Positions 44,467 through 54,759 of a stretch of 64,000 bases of DNA are shown one piece after another (within the stretch, counting starts at the first letter, position 1; each line of letters opens with the position of its first letter). Below the pieces are notes generated by a model. The model did not search any database, was not told the DNA's origin, and saw nothing but the letters and a program-made list of their open reading frames with translations. The stretch spans positions 118,791,784 to 118,855,783 of the forward strand of contig NC_072893.1 in the NCBI RefSeq assembly GCF_027943255.1. The letters are read 5' to 3'. The translations under genes and the position numbers were made by a program. The DNA is from Anastrepha obliqua (lineage: Eukaryota; Arthropoda; Insecta; Diptera; Tephritidae).

Positions 44467-45312
44467 ATTCCAGGTCAAAATCCCGAAAACACATGCCCGA
44501 ATGGACATTCACCCGAAACCCAATCACCCGAAAATAATTTACCCGAATAAATTTGCCCGAATACGAATACCCGAATCTTATTAATTTTCCCGAAAAATGC
44601 CCGAAAAATGCCCGAAAAAATAAAAATAAATTTTATATAAAAATGTTAATAAATAATTAAAAAAAGAGGGAAAAAATATAACAAAAATAGAAATAAACAA
44701 AACTTTGTACTTGTGCTGGAGGGCATTCCGGATGATCTTCCGCGACTCGTTTTAAATTAACCTTCACTAATTCCGCTTTCGCTGTATCCTGATTGGGCGG
44801 ATGTTCATGAGGAGATTTTTTAGGGCCTTTTAAAACTATTAACTCAGAAACTGTCTGCAATGTAATTGCCCGCGCTTTGCATTCTTTTCTTCGAACCAAT
44901 TGACAGTCCCAATAGAATTGATTATTTTTCGACGGTTTGGATCTGACATAAATGTATCCTCCGATTATTAATTTTTTTCCGACAAGTTGTCCCACTTCCT
45001 CAATTTCTTCCATTTTTATGAATAATTAAGAACGAATGACTGACTGATGAATTTGACACAAGAATTTTGACAACATTTGTTATGAATAAATAAAGGAATA
45101 GCACTCTTTTGTTCTTTTCTTGCATGTACTTCAAGTGTATACTAATTCTTAATTATTTTAAATTTTTTTTTCTTTTCGGGTAAAAGGATTCGGGCAAATG
45201 GGTTCGGGCGAAGACGTTCGGGCAAAAAAATTCGGGAAACTGTCAATTCGGGGAAATATACATTCGGGCGTGTGGATTCGGGCGGGTGTTTTCGGGCGTT
45301 TGGGCGTAAACG
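44467..45312 (-). mobile_element. Mutator-like element with CCCGAA-iterated ends and FLYWCH ORF
   Basis: Flanked by GAATTCGATG at 44,457-44,466 and 45,313-45,322, a 10-bp direct repeat (9-10 bp duplications mark Mutator-like transposons). Both ends, read inward, carry CCCGAAAACAC about 15 bp in, followed by roughly ten further CCCGAA copies at 7-20 bp spacing (left to about 44,615, right to about 45,173). It encodes a FLYWCH zinc finger but no MULE transposase domain, so it is an internally deleted copy. Confidence 0.87.
44657..45013 (-). CDS. FLYWCH-type zinc-finger protein fragment (MULE N-terminus)
   Basis: 118 codons starting MEEIEEVG. The finger reads KLIIGGYIYVRSK, FYWDCQLVRRKECKARAITL, SPHEHPPNQDTAKAEL: the Y-W-x-C...C(K)AR...H-x-H pattern of FLYWCH domains, which bind DNA and commonly form the N-terminus of insect Mutator-like transposases. 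After AEDHPECPPAQV the homology stops and the last ~15 residues are low-complexity aromatic. The sequence there, CACAA|GTACAAAG, could be an old splice donor of the parent gene, followed by deletion of the catalytic exons. Start chosen as the first Met before the finger. It could make a small DNA-binding protein but not a transposase. Confidence 0.8.
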   Translation of the reverse strand: MEEIEEVGQLVGKKLIIGGYIYVRSKPSKNNQFYWDCQLVRRKECKARAITLQTVSELIVLKGPKKSPHEHPPNQDTAKAELVKVNLKRVAEDHPECPPAQVQSFVYFYFCYIFSLFF

Positions 45313-45569
45313 GAATTCGATGTCTATTGGGTAGTATTCGTTTCGGTCTTGGTCAAAAAAATTACGGATAATGATGGCCACGAGTTGTTTTCTCACAAAT
45401 ATTTTCTTTTTTTGCGAATTTCTTCACGTAATCGTCTCAAACAAACAATACAGCTTTCTTTTTTGACTCGTAAACCCACATCTAGTAGCCAGTAATGATG
45501 CATTTTATGAATTTTATATAAACATAATGTAAAAATTCTTGGCAGGTTCAATTTTTGTAATTATTTCAT

Positions 45570-47130
45570 TGCTCTTTGCGCCGTGTTAGCTAAAACAGCT
45601 GGCCCTGAAAAGCTACAGACTTGGTGTACTCGGAATCAGCTGCTTCTGAACGAGAATAAGTGTTTTATTTGTAAATTTATCAAATTAGGCACGAGTTAGC
45701 GTACTTCGTGGTCTTCTCTAAATAGCGTGATTGAAATTAAGGATTCCAGAGCATATTTTGACACAAAACTAAGCTTCATTACGAATATCACTTGCATTGC
45801 TCCGGAATCGTATGTAATGCTAGCTTTTGTAATGTAATTTCATAGAACGAATATTCCTCACTTTTTCGCTCCGTTCGTTCCACTTTGGACCATTTACGCT
45901 CTTACGAATAGCTGGAATATATCAGCTAATAAATTTAAACCCCCTTCAAAGTATATTTGCTTTTCTTGCCTTTTATAGTTCACCTTCTAAATAATTCAAT
46001 TAACTTTCCCACCCTCTTGGGGGGCGGCTCTCGATAAGACTACGATTACAAATACGCTTCACAGAAAGCTCAACGTATGGCGCTTACAGCGGCGCGGCGG
46101 CACTCTTAGAACCACTGCTCTGTTGCTCTGAATACTCTTTTTATCTTATTTCTCCTAGATTTGATTGGTACACAGAATGTAAGTAAAACTGCTGCTCAAC
46201 TTCCTCCAACTAATCAATGGCGCGATTTAGTTGTTGGATACTCGGTCATATCACTCGGTCTAAGACCAACCAATCCTGTTGACTATTGTTTGAATGAACC
46301 ATACTTTAATTGGTTATAGTGCTAGAATTCGCGCTCGTCGTAAGTGGGTTGATAAGATACCTGCTCGGAAAAACTGCTTACAGTTCTTTGCTGATGGCTC
46401 AAAGCGTGACGGTTAAGTTAGCTTTGGAATCTACTGTAAGCATCTACATTTCGGCTCATCGTCCTAATAACTGTAGCACATTTCAGGCTGAAATTCTCGC
46501 TATAAATGGGATAGCTTTCTGGTTAGGCAAAAATGGGACTATCTTTAGAGAAATCTATATATATTCTGATAGTCAAGTGGCGATTAAATCTCTTGATGGA
46601 GTTGTCACTAATTCCATTATTGCTCGCATATGTCGGCCGCCTCTTAACGAGATGGTAGAATGTTTCCGCAACCATTTGATATGGGTGCCAGAGCAAAGTG
46701 ATATACAAATCAACAGTAAGACAAACAAATTAGCGAGAGAGGGCACTACAACTGCGCTCTGAAGATAGTACGTATACCCCTCTTAACATACAAACTGCGT
46801 GCTGCAAGTGGCTTTGTCACTAAAGCATCACACGAGATGGGTTGATAGTGTGACATGTAATGCTACAAAAAATATTCGGTCAAAATGGGACGTCAGGCAC
46901 TCAAAGGTGCTACTTAACCGGTCAAGGAAAAACGTGTCTGCCTTCGTTGTTTTGATCACAGGCCAATGTTTCCTAGGACGACGTGCCCAAAGATTGAATG
47001 TACCTCATTTCGACCATTGAAGAAGCTGCAAGAAGAAGGATCAGGAAGAGTCTGTCAGACATCTCTTTTTTCAATGTCCTGCTTGGCATGCCTGTAGGCT
47101 TATATACGAGTACTTTAGCTCATCGTTCTG
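45570..47130 (+). mobile_element. Jockey-like LINE: RT tail, RNase H, finger
   Basis: 45,590-45,980: LQTWCTRNQLLLNENKC, then AYFDTKLSFITNI, the post-catalytic part of a Jockey-like reverse transcriptase. 46,310-46,762 contains the RNase H domain: FADGSK block out of frame near 46,390, TFQAEILAINGIAFWLGKNG, IYIYSDSQVAIKSLDG, LIWVPEQSD...KTNKLAREGT. 46,980-47,120: RRAQRLNVPHFDH and a worn Cys finger (SVRHLFFQCPAW). Stops and shifts separate the domains. Confidence 0.82.
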
Positions 47131-47159
47131 GAATGATACTGATGATCTTAGGGATAAGG

Positions 47160-49075
47160 GTCATAGTATGGACATAGAGGGAGCCTTCGACAGCGCAAAT
47201 TACAAATCCATGGAAACGCACTCGAGAAAAGAGGTGCAAACCCAATATTAAGACATTGGATAAGCCAAATGCTTAATCAGAGGATTATTAAAGCCTCGTT
47301 AGGCCAAGCTGAACTTAATGTCACAACAGTAAAGGGATGTCCGCAAGGAGGAGTTCTTTCTCCATTGCTATGGTCCCTACTAGTTGATGACTTGGTGCAG
47401 CATCTAAACAATAAGGGATTTATAACCATGAAAGGACACTAACAGACTTAATGCAAAATGCCTTGAACGCAACATGGGAATGGTGTAAAAAGGAGGGGCT
47501 GTCGATCAACTCTAACAAAACCACAATAATCCCCTTCTCAAGAAAAAGAAAGTTAGAGTTTCCTACATTGAAAATAAATGAAACAGTGATAGAACTAAAG
47601 GAAGAGGTCAAGTATGTGGGTTTAACCTTAGATAAAAAACTCACTTGGGAATCACATATAAATAATATAACAAAAAAAGACACGAAATCCTTGTGGACAA
47701 CCAAACAATTACTAGGGAGATCCTGGGGCCTCAGCCCTAGTATGGCCCTCTGGATATACACCCAAATGGTTAGACCAATCATACTGTATGGGGCACTAGT
47801 ATGGTGGAGCAAATCTATCCAACAAACAGCGATAACCAAACTGGGAAAAGTACAAAGGCTTGTTTGCCTATGCATCACAGGGGCTATGAGAACTACCCCA
47901 ACAGCTGGCATGGAAGCACTCCTTAATCTCCCACCACTTCATATAGCAATCCAAGAGGAAGCAGCTACGCAAGCACTCGTACTACACGTGAAAGAAAATT
48001 TCAAATTAGACAACCTCACCGGTCACCTAAGTATCCTAAATAAGTCAAAAACACCATAAGCATGGCTCAAGTCTCAGACCACATTGACCCAACCCTCTGT
48101 TTCACAAAAGGATACACAGTTACCTTTCCTGAGAGGATGAGTGGAAAACAAACCCAAAATGGATGAATGATGATTCACAAAAATGGTACACTGATGGATC
48201 AAAAACACCTTATGGTGTAGGAGCAGGAGTAGTGGGGCCCAGAATCCACAAATCATTCACTCTCACCAGGGGCACCACCATCTTCCACGCGGAACTATAC
48301 GCAATAATGGAAGCAGCAAACATCATGCAACGTAGAAACCACAAGAGAGTAAAGATCAAAATACTAAAAGCTTTAGATAGCTATACCTACAACTCAAAAA
48401 CTCTCCTAGAATGCCACAAGGCACTCAATAACCTGGCATCCAAAAACAATGTCTCATTAATTTGGGTACCGGAACATGAGGGATATGACGGCAACGAAAA
48501 GGCAGACTTTTAAGCCAAAAAAGGGGCAGATGCAAACTTTATCGGACCTAGTCCCATGTTCGGATTCAACAAAAACAGCTTGAAACAAAAAGTAAAACAC
48601 TGGGCCAAAACTCTATTAAATCAGCATTGAAACAACGTAGAGGGTCTTAGACACTCCAAAAAGTTCCTATGTTTCAACGCTAAAAGAGCTAACATGGCCC
48701 TCACGTTAAACAAAAAGAGCATTCGCACTCTCACAGGCGGCCTCACGGGTCACTTCACCTGCAACAAACACTTACATAAATTAGGCATAACTGACACCAG
48801 CATCTGCAGATTTTGCTGCGAAGATGAGGAGTCTATAGAAGATCTCATTATCGAATGTCCGGGGTTGACGCATAGAAGGAAAAGGTTTTTAAACAAGTTC
48901 ATGCTTACAGATGAAGAACTTCAATCACTCCCTCAGAAGGAGCTGGTATAATTCATAAGCACACTTAACAGTCAATAGACAGCATAGGGTGCACAATAGA
49001 TCAATATGGTCGCAGTGCTAAAGGGCCATACCTTAACCCTTTACAACCATTAACCATTAACCAAGGGTCAGCCAG
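47160..49075 (+). mobile_element. RNase-H LINE with large RT segment, catalytic YxDD excised
   Basis: 47,175-47,430: DIEGAFD, then GCPQGGVLSPLLWSLLVDDL of the reverse transcriptase, ending GFIT. The YADD box should follow but is deleted. The 202-codon ORF 47,451-48,059 resumes with LMQNALNATWEWCKKEGLSI, KYVGLTLDKKLTWESHI, ILYGALVWWSKS, TGAMRTTPTAGMEALLNLPP. RNase H, 48,163-48,513: KWYTDGSKTPYGVGAGVVG, FHAELYAIMEAAN, LIWVPEHEGYDGNEKADF; one block, ALDSYT, replaces the usual SDS. Finger, 48,694-48,951: LTGHFTCNKHLHKLG, CRFCCEDEESIEDLIIEC. The 3' tail is shared with 27,540-27,900. The best preserved LINE in the window but inactive. Confidence 0.9.
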
Positions 49076-49079
49076 ATAA

Positions 49080-50995
49080 ATGGATTTGCACTTAAAACAA
49101 AATAGTTGAACGAGACGTAACAGGTAAACTGCTACTGTGTCATCACAATAGATCGGCAACGGTCGAAGTTCGCCTACCATTTACGCCTATCCACTTACCT
49201 ACCTAAACTCCTTTGGATACATATAAAAATCTCTATTTGTGCTTAGTGAATTTTTCGACACACAGAAAATGAGTAAAATCAGATAAAACTTCACTGGGAC
49301 TACTTTTGAGGTTATATTAGGATTCAACAAGTCAAAGAGCTACCGAAAAAAGGAAAGCAGCGGTTCTGGAAGATCCCGAAGTTTTAGTACTCAGAGCACT
49401 TTCAAAATGTTTGTCCAAGCAGACTTTTCAGAAGTATCGGGACAGAGTTCATTTGCATTACAATGGGTCAGACGGCTAAGCGACTCCAACATTCTAACTA
49501 TTGTGAAAAGCTAATCCTTTGCTAACCTATCTATAGTTAATCTAACCTTAGCTAAGTAAACTTATTCAAAATTGAAACTCTTCACGACACACTAAGCGTG
49601 GTACTGCATTTCCCAAAAAGGGCCCGCTAAACAAACTTTTACGGAATCTCATGAGCGTTTAAGCATATTCAATGCTCTATCTAAGAATTTTGTAAGCTAA
49701 TTTGAAAATTTACAGAAACGTCTCACTGTGCCTGCGACTCCCAATGAAGTTGCTTCCTCCCAGTTTCTCCTGTCTGACAAAGTTAGCGGCCTTTGTGGGC
49801 CAAGTTACTGACGATGATGATGGTGATGATGATTGGAAATTTAGCAAGTCATCATTGCCAACAGATTAAGGTACTTGACAATTATGAAGAACAATAACAA
49901 CAACAACCAAAGTATGCATGAGAAAGAAAAAATTAATAAAAAATAATAATTTTCTACGAATTGATACCAATTTGAAGTGAGGCAAGTAGCAGAGCGCTTG
50001 GCCGCTGCGTTTGTCCGGATTTTGTATGTAATTGTAAGTAACTGCAATACATAAAAGCAACAAGAAAGCTGTTGAACAACTGCAATGGAAGTGAGATGAT
50101 TTAAAGAAAGAAAAATACGAAAAAAATCCTTCCATAAATAAGTAGTTTGCATCGGCTCATGAAGGCTTGGGAAACTGGAGTACTCCGAGCATACGCGTTT
50201 GCCCATATGTGTGCATGTGTGTGTATGTAAGTACTAAATAGTATTTTGTTTGATCTGTCGTCGGCACGTTTGGACGAGCAAGACAATCGTTTTCAGTTTC
50301 ACGTCGGTCTGTCATTCGACTGGCGCACAGACAGCATTGCGTCAAGTGGCAAAATCAAACATCAAGCCCGCTTTCCTCATCCCTAAAACAAATTTAGCTC
50401 GACAAACTATCTCGTCTGCCTATGTCTGCGCCTCCTTGTCTGATGGTGTGCGAGCGTTGCAAGATGACTGCACAATAATTAAAATCTGTTACCCACTTGT
50501 ACTTCACATACAAACATGCATTTATCCCCACGTTGCCATGCCACAGTCGTTGACATACCTCAAGTGGGCATTTATCGCTCCCTACCCTTTCGTTGTTCCT
50601 CACTGCCAATCACTCCCTATTTTTGTGCCCGACATCATCGTTTCTTATAGTCGCTCATTCCATTGAAATTCATCGTAGAAAATTAGTTTCACAGAATTGG
50701 CACTTTTGTGACGAAGCCACACACCAACTTCATGTGTTTTCGGTTTATTGCTTTATCAGCAATTTTTTGTAAACCATTTCGTGTTTGTTTAACTTTTTCT
50801 GATTTTCTTATTAACTCGTTGAGGTAATTTTGATTATGGCTAAGTAAAGCATAATGATTTAGGCGAGTGTTATCTTTGTGGGTATGGAAGATGGTTAGGT
50901 AAGTGTAGACGGGCTGCTCTGATGTAGGGTTCACGTAGCCATCGCGTCTGATTTTGATGAACGGGAAAAATTTATGAAGTAATAATCTATGCCTC
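49080..50995. other. Intronic DNA, no gene recognised
   Basis: GAT repeat at 49,814-49,838 and TG-rich sequence at 50,208-50,228. The 138-codon ORF at 50,250-50,666 has no recognisable family and is overlapped by an antisense ORF; I do not call it. Confidence 0.4.
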
Positions 50996-50999
50996 ATTA

Positions 51000-51805
51000 A
51001 GCCTTGGCGATCTTTTGGCGAATGCCGCGCGATGGAGGCTTAAGTGGCGATTTAACCCGCATATCATGAGGGCGAACTCACTACAAACTAAGAGGGATGT
51101 TCCATATAGGGGTTGGCTAGCCATCCATCCCCGGAACGGCGGAATTGCAATTGGTCATTCAATCACCATGAGGAGATCATCGTATCTACGATAGTCCCCC
51201 TGTTGTTCCTAACCCCGCATCCCTTCATGTCCTCTCCCTAGCCCCCCTAATCCAGGGTGTTATGCGTCATCGTCCCCACTGAATGGTTTGCAGCTAGGGG
51301 TATCCCGCTGTATTATAACGGGTCACCTCAGGAGGTAGAATTCCCTTGTTAGAGTAGAGGACACTGACATGGTCGACGTTTCCCCTCTCCCCCCCTAAAA
51401 ATGTTAGTCCGCCACGCTCGCCACGTGAAGTAGCGCGAGTGATTATGAAATGCTAAAATGAGCAAACAAACCACAGCCTCGGATAAAGGCACAATCAAGA
51501 CAAGACCCAATTCTTCGAGAAAGTCAGGCCTTTCGGCAGGAAAGACCACTCAATCGAGTGATGTGAAGCCAGTGGCTAAGCCAGTTCCTAGCTCTCCGTC
51601 TTCCGTCCCTTCAAGGGAATTCGAACCTTCAAAGAAATATCACTGGTTTACGCTCTGGCTTAGGAGAGATAAGGACAAGCTGCCCCCACACGGCATCACA
51701 ATGGGCTATGAGCCTGAGTGTGTCCCACAGTGGACAACCATTTCAACCAACCTAGCCACTACTACCAGCGAGACTCTACCTAAACTATCCATATTTCTGT
51801 AATAG
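51000..51805 (+). mobile_element. LINE 5' end: leader and ORF1 start
   Basis: GC-richer leader (51,000-51,450), then an ORF at 51,458-51,802 starting MSKQTTASDKGTIKTRPNSS, a Ser/Lys/Pro-rich, basic, disordered N-terminus such as LINE ORF1 (Gag-like) proteins carry. No CCHC knuckles or endonuclease follow; after about 51,650 the match to any ORF1 pattern is gone. The composition contrasts sharply with neighbouring AT-rich intron. This is inference from character, not homology. Confidence 0.4.
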
Positions 51806-52019
51806 TGGTTCCTCAGAGATCTGTAGCACAAATTCGAAGGGCCGCACATACTTACAAAAGTGCTGAATGTACTCCATCTCCTCTTCATCTCTGCAGCTCC
51901 TATATGAGCTATTATGTGGAACTCCAAACTGAGCAACCATAGGGCCAATAGTCCAGTATACATTTACTATATCCGTGAGTATCCGTATTTTCGGTTCTGA
52001 GGGTCACAATAAATTGGTA

Positions 52020-53100
52020 TTCTTCGTTCATCGACAGTGAACGCGTTAATACCGACCTCATCTTGCAAAAATAGGAAACCCTTAAAGACTTCTATGCATA
52101 GACTCAAATTCCCAAGCTCTGCCGGGCTCATTTTTTACGAACTGATCTACTTGCTTCTTTTTTTAAAATACCACTGGGGTACCGGTACAAACAGACGTAG
52201 TAGAACTTGTGAGAAAAGTAAGTCCAGAGGCGCGAGTATACTTGAACATAAGTTATCGAGTTCTGTCCTCATTTTAAGAAACACCACAATATATTTGTGC
52301 CCAGTAGAGTTGAACGCTGTACTGTCGAAGAGATTACAAAAATGTTCGATATTCTTGAATAAATTTTGAGGAGTCCAGAATAAAATTTGGCGAAGCGATG
52401 TCCATCCTACCTACGAGCTTCCTTTGTTGGGAGTTTGCTTGAGCTGCTCCTTCTCCTATTTATGCCGCCTCCGAGCAGCGGAAAGTTTTTAATGAGGAGC
52501 TTTTTCATGGCAGAATCACACTTGGAGAGTTGCCATTGCCTGCCGAGGAGTGCCGCTATTAGAAAACACTTTTGGTGTTTCATGCACGGAGATTCAAATC
52601 AAAGTCACGCACTTCTGAATCATAGTCACGCAGCAACCCATTAAGCTACGATGGCTGCTATAGTCTTACATTATTTTCAATAAGCTCCGCGTTCTTTGTT
52701 CATCGAGCGAATGTCCATATTAACCTACCTCATCTTTTGAAAGCAGGAAACTCATAAATATTTCTGTACTTGGACATAGCACTTCTGGACCGCACTCTTT
52801 TTTTTACTTCCTACTTTTCCCTTTTTTAAAACACCGCTATATACCGTGACCCAAGACCGATGAATGCAGTACTAGCGAAGATTGTGTAGAGATCTACCTC
52901 AACGTGTGAGAATAGGAGACCAGAAGGTGGACTCGATTTCCCTAGCACAGTCCTTATTAATCGAAATATCACTATACTCTGGTACTCTGGGTCCCAGAGA
53001 GATGATGTACTGTTGCAGAGATCTTTAATATTCTTGAATAAATTTTGAGCAGACAAGTTTTGAAGAAGCGATGTCCACCCTGCTTACCAGCTACGTCCCA
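52020..53100. repeat. Diverged ~400-bp direct duplication with SINE between
   Basis: 52,020-52,430 and 52,690-53,100 share in the same order: a TTCATCGA start, ACC.ACCTCATCTT, AGGAAAC(T)C, TTTTAAAA(T)ACC(A)C, TATTCTTGAATAAATTTTGA and GAAGCGATGTCCA(T/C)CCT. Function unknown; the ORFs over them are not conserved. Confidence 0.75.
52427..52657 (-). mobile_element. tRNA-derived SINE, divergent subfamily
   Basis: Minus strand: AGCCATCGTAGCTTAATGGG head with tRNA-like box A, worn box B (TTTGAATCTCCG), body AATAGCGGCACTCCTCGGCA then GGCAATGGCAACTCTCC. Shorter body than the other copies. Confidence 0.78.
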
Positions 53101-53462
53101 TGGAAGTTGCTTAAATATCGGTTTGGCAAAATGCTGCAACAGTCTGAAAGTCTGCTCTCAATGACTGTTACTGGAACAAAGCGGCAGATTTTTTACCACC
53201 GCACATTTTTAAATCATTTGTGAATATTGAAATCTCGGGGTAATGCCTTATTTTACGGTTGCTAGGATTTGAACTTAAAGCTATGCAGACGCATCTTTCT
53301 TAGTAAGAATTTGATGTGGTGTTCAATGTCAACGTCGAGTCATCCGAGGTATTTTCTTACTATCTTTTCTCTCAACCGAGGTATTTTCTTACTTTGTTCC
53401 TTACACGATTTGTATGTGGCTCATTTTCGGCATTTTGGCTCATGCTGATACCAAAAGAGTTT
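53101..53462. other. Unassigned DNA with a short direct repeat
   Basis: CCGAGGTATTTTCTTACT occurs at about 53,343 and again about 33 bp later. Otherwise nothing recognised. Confidence 0.45.
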
Positions 53463-53465
53463 GTA

Positions 53466-54757
53466 CGAGGGGTGCCTTTTATATGTCTGGATTTGGCAAC
53501 CCTGGTGTTGCAATCTGGCAACTGACAGCTGTATCGCAAAGTTTGACATTTTTTGGGTTTTACGTACTCAGAAGGTTTTGAAATACCAGCGCTATTTGTG
53601 TTGTTTACAGTAACTTAAAAGATTCATCTTGGTCCGAAAATAGAATTAAATCGTGAACATTTTCGTGCGAATATTTTTTACAACTTTCGACGTGGATTAA
53701 CTCAGCAACAATGCATGGACGAACTTAATTCATTTTTTGGCGATGAAGCTCCATCAAGGACCAGTGTTTATCGATGGTATGGTGAATTCAATCGTGGTCG
53801 TAGTTCACTCCAAGACGAATTTCGCGAAGGTCGTCCAAAATCAGTTGTTGTTCCGAAAACCATTAATGCTGTGCGCGAACTGATATTGCAAGATCGTCAT
53901 GTGACCTATCGTGAGATTGAGACAATCTTAGGCATTAGTGGGACTGGCATACATTCAATATTGCATAAACATTTGACTGTCAAAAAAATTTGTTCGCGTT
54001 GGATCCCACACAATTTGTCAATCGCTCAAAAAAAGGCTCGTGTCGATTGGTCGAAGGAAATTCTCAAAAAATACGATCGCGGGGTTTCGAAACACGTCTA
54101 TGACATTGTGACAGGTAATGAATCATGGACTTACGCGTATGAGTCCGAAAGTAAACAGCAGTCGACTGTATGAGTGTTTCAAGATGAGCCAAATCCAACA
54201 AAAGTTGTTCGCGCACGAAGCACTTCCAAGCAAATGGTCGCCTGTTTTTTCGGGAAAACTGGACATGTCGCAACCGTACCACTAGAACAACGCAGAACAG
54301 TAAATTCTGAGTGGTACACAACCATTTGCTTGCCAGTTGTCTTCCAACAAATTAGGAAAACCAATTGCCAAAGACGGATCACTCTTCACCAGGACAATGC
54401 GAGGTCTCACACATCGACTCAAACAACTGCATTTTTGAGCACCCAAAACATCGAATTAATGGGTCATCCGCCGTATAGTCCTGACTTGGCACCGAATGAC
54501 TTCTTTTTATTTCCGTACGTAAAAAACAAACTGAGAGGTCAACGTTTTTCGACACCTGAAGAAGCGGTTGGGGCATTCAGAATGCATGTTTTGGAGGTAC
54601 CTCATTCAGAGTGGCAAAAGTGCTTCGACAATTGGTTCAAACGCATGCAAAAGTGTATAGATCTTCATGGAGAATATTTTGAAAAACAATAAAGTGATTT
54701 TCGATGATTAAAATTTGTTTTTGTTCTCTAATCCCGACATATAAAAAGCACCCCTCG
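53466..54757 (+). mobile_element. Full-length DD34D mariner, 1,292 bp
   Basis: Inverted ends CGAGGGGTGCCTTTTATATG / CGAGGGGTGCTTTTTATATG (one mismatch in 20) flanked by TA at 53,464-53,465 and 54,758-54,759. The whole transposase reading frame is colinear from 53,640 to 54,692 with no indel. Sister of the decayed 163-1,420 copy. Elements of this kind are often misannotated as SETMAR in insect genomes. Confidence 0.96.
53640..54692 (+). pseudogene. mariner transposase, three point defects
   Basis: A 350-residue frame. N-terminal paired helix-turn-helix (FRRGLTQQQCMDELNSFFGD; SLQDEFREGRPKSVV), linker KKICSRWIPHNLSIAQKKAR, then the catalytic domain: VTGNESW at residue 160 where Asp is expected, LHQDNARSH, and HPPYSPDLAPND with 34 residues between the second and third Asp. 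Three lesions: the start codon position is ATA (53,640), residue 160 is AAT (Asn), and codon 178 (54,171) is TGA in a position that is Trp in this family. No frameshift. The transposase would normally act in the nucleus on its own terminal repeats; this copy cannot encode an active one. Confidence 0.93.
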
Positions 54758-54759
54758 TA

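Larger units (their letters stand above)
44130..45490 (-). mobile_element. mariner remnant split by a Mutator-like element
   Basis: Upstream half (45,490-45,313): CLRRLREEIRKKRKYL, NNSW, then SLSVIFLTKTETNTTQ; the second Asp box between them is deleted. Downstream half (44,456-44,225): ACDFFDFCLFDRTRKPLRGT, RFNSRKEVMEN, CFETWIKRWHKRVAVDVAYF. Between them sits the 846-bp insert at 44,467-45,312; with one copy of the duplicated target removed, the frame continues through SNSP into ACDFF. The first catalytic Asp region near 45,470 is barely recognisable. Confidence 0.82.

Noticed and set aside
47420..47911. 163-codon - strand ORF
   Set aside because: Exact antisense shadow of the + strand LINE reverse transcriptase.
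49841..50206. 121-codon - strand ORF, Leu/Phe-rich
   Set aside because: Hydrophobic composition arises from AT-rich DNA (AAT/AAC repeats); no family resemblance.
50250..50666. 138-codon + strand ORF
   Set aside because: No recognisable motif, overlapped by antisense ORFs of similar length, no splice or promoter support; consistent with chance in non-coding DNA.
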